A stretch of 64,000 nt of DNA. It comes from Cryobacterium sp. HLT2-28. GTDB taxonomy: Bacteria; Actinomycetota; Actinomycetes; Actinomycetales; Microbacteriaceae. The notes under the pieces were generated by a model. The model saw only the letters and a program-made list of their open reading frames with translations. It made no database searches and had not been told where the DNA came from. The first letter of the stretch is position 1. Every line of letters starts with the position of its first letter. Position numbers and translations under genes: made by a program. Of the stretch, positions 63,854 through 64,000 are shown in pieces. Where the stretch lies: assembly GCF_004402495.1 (NCBI RefSeq), contig NZ_SOFH01000008.1, forward strand, positions 171,384 to 235,383. Direction: 5' to 3'.

Positions 63854-64000
63854 CTAATGGTCGTAGGCGATGAGGGATCGTTTGTTGGGTGTTCCGAGGA
63901 ACCAGTTGTGCCAGATTCCGGCGGCGAGGGCGAGTAGTCGGCCGGCGACGCGGGAGTACAGGCCCGGGATAGTGCGTCCGCCATGGTCTTCGAGGGTGAG
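63854..64000 (-). mobile_element. IS982-family transposase, 3' end only
   Basis: The last 48 codons and TAG of a transposase run off the right edge. The reading includes GGRTIPGLYSRVAGRLLALA and ends IWHNWFLGTPNKRSLIAYDH, the characteristic C-terminus of IS982-family (DDE) transposases. Too little is present to say if the element is complete. The left boundary of the IS lies somewhere in 63835-63853; its terminal repeat cannot be identified without the other end. Confidence 0.75.

Noticed and set aside
63679..63984. Minus-strand open reading of 101 codons before rpe
   Set aside because: Pro/Ser/Arg-rich shadow crossing the transposase end in another frame and the palindromic repeats.

Overview
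The window is a GC-rich, core-genome stretch of an actinobacterial chromosome, most likely Microbacteriaceae (Actinomycetota). The pointers are RbpA, OpcA, WhiA, an actinobacterial suf operon with a Rieske-type ferredoxin, an ANTAR regulator of PdtaR type, the Trp-associated membrane protein, many GTG starts, and the tkt-tal-pgi-zwf-opcA-pgl block. The coding density is very high and no gene-free stretch reaches 300 bases. The longest gaps are 6446-6713, 12321-12597, 35258-35491, 41299-41509, 46312-46515, 36950-37144 and 63675-63853, each described in the features or findings.

Layout: 1-2091 holds a truncated ABC-F ATPase and a TetR regulator. 2265-6445 is the Fe-S assembly operon sufB-sufD-Rieske-sufC-sufT (minus strand). 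6714-12320 holds heme A synthase ctaA (plus), then on the minus strand heme O synthase ctaB followed by a four-gene OpuC/ProU-type osmoprotectant ABC importer. 12598-20821 is the pentose-phosphate operon tkt, tal, pgi, zwf, opcA, pgl (plus). 20940-25544 is rbpA, secG and the glycolytic genes tpiA, pgk, gap, then sodA (minus). 25650-35257 is the uvrC-rapZ-whiA operon plus uvrA, uvrB and coaE, with a perfect LexA-type box upstream of uvrA. 35492-36949 is rpsA. 37145-42334 is a two-component module: a secreted PepSY protein, response regulator, histidine kinase and DUF885 protein on one strand and a lipoprotein on the other, separated by a symmetric operator-like sequence. 42350-47961 holds polA, a hotdog thioesterase, pdtaR, tRNA-Leu(CAA) and pyk. 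48073-63674 is a long minus-strand run, rpe-hisE-hisG-hisF-hisI-trpE-membrane protein-small membrane protein-trpC-trpB-trpA-lgt-gltB-gltD. The right edge carries the 3' end of an IS982-family transposase next to a small palindromic repeat pair.

Together these genes cover central carbon metabolism (pentose phosphate, lower glycolysis, pyruvate kinase), NADPH supply, heme A for cytochrome oxidase, Fe-S assembly, Trp/His/Glu synthesis, nucleotide-excision repair and osmoprotection. I see no CRISPR array, phage or defence island. The most unusual signals are regulatory: the four-half-site operator at 41364-41422, and a repeated promoter architecture (TANNNT, 6 to 7 bases, then the start codon with no Shine-Dalgarno) that predicts leaderless mRNAs for at least eight genes.
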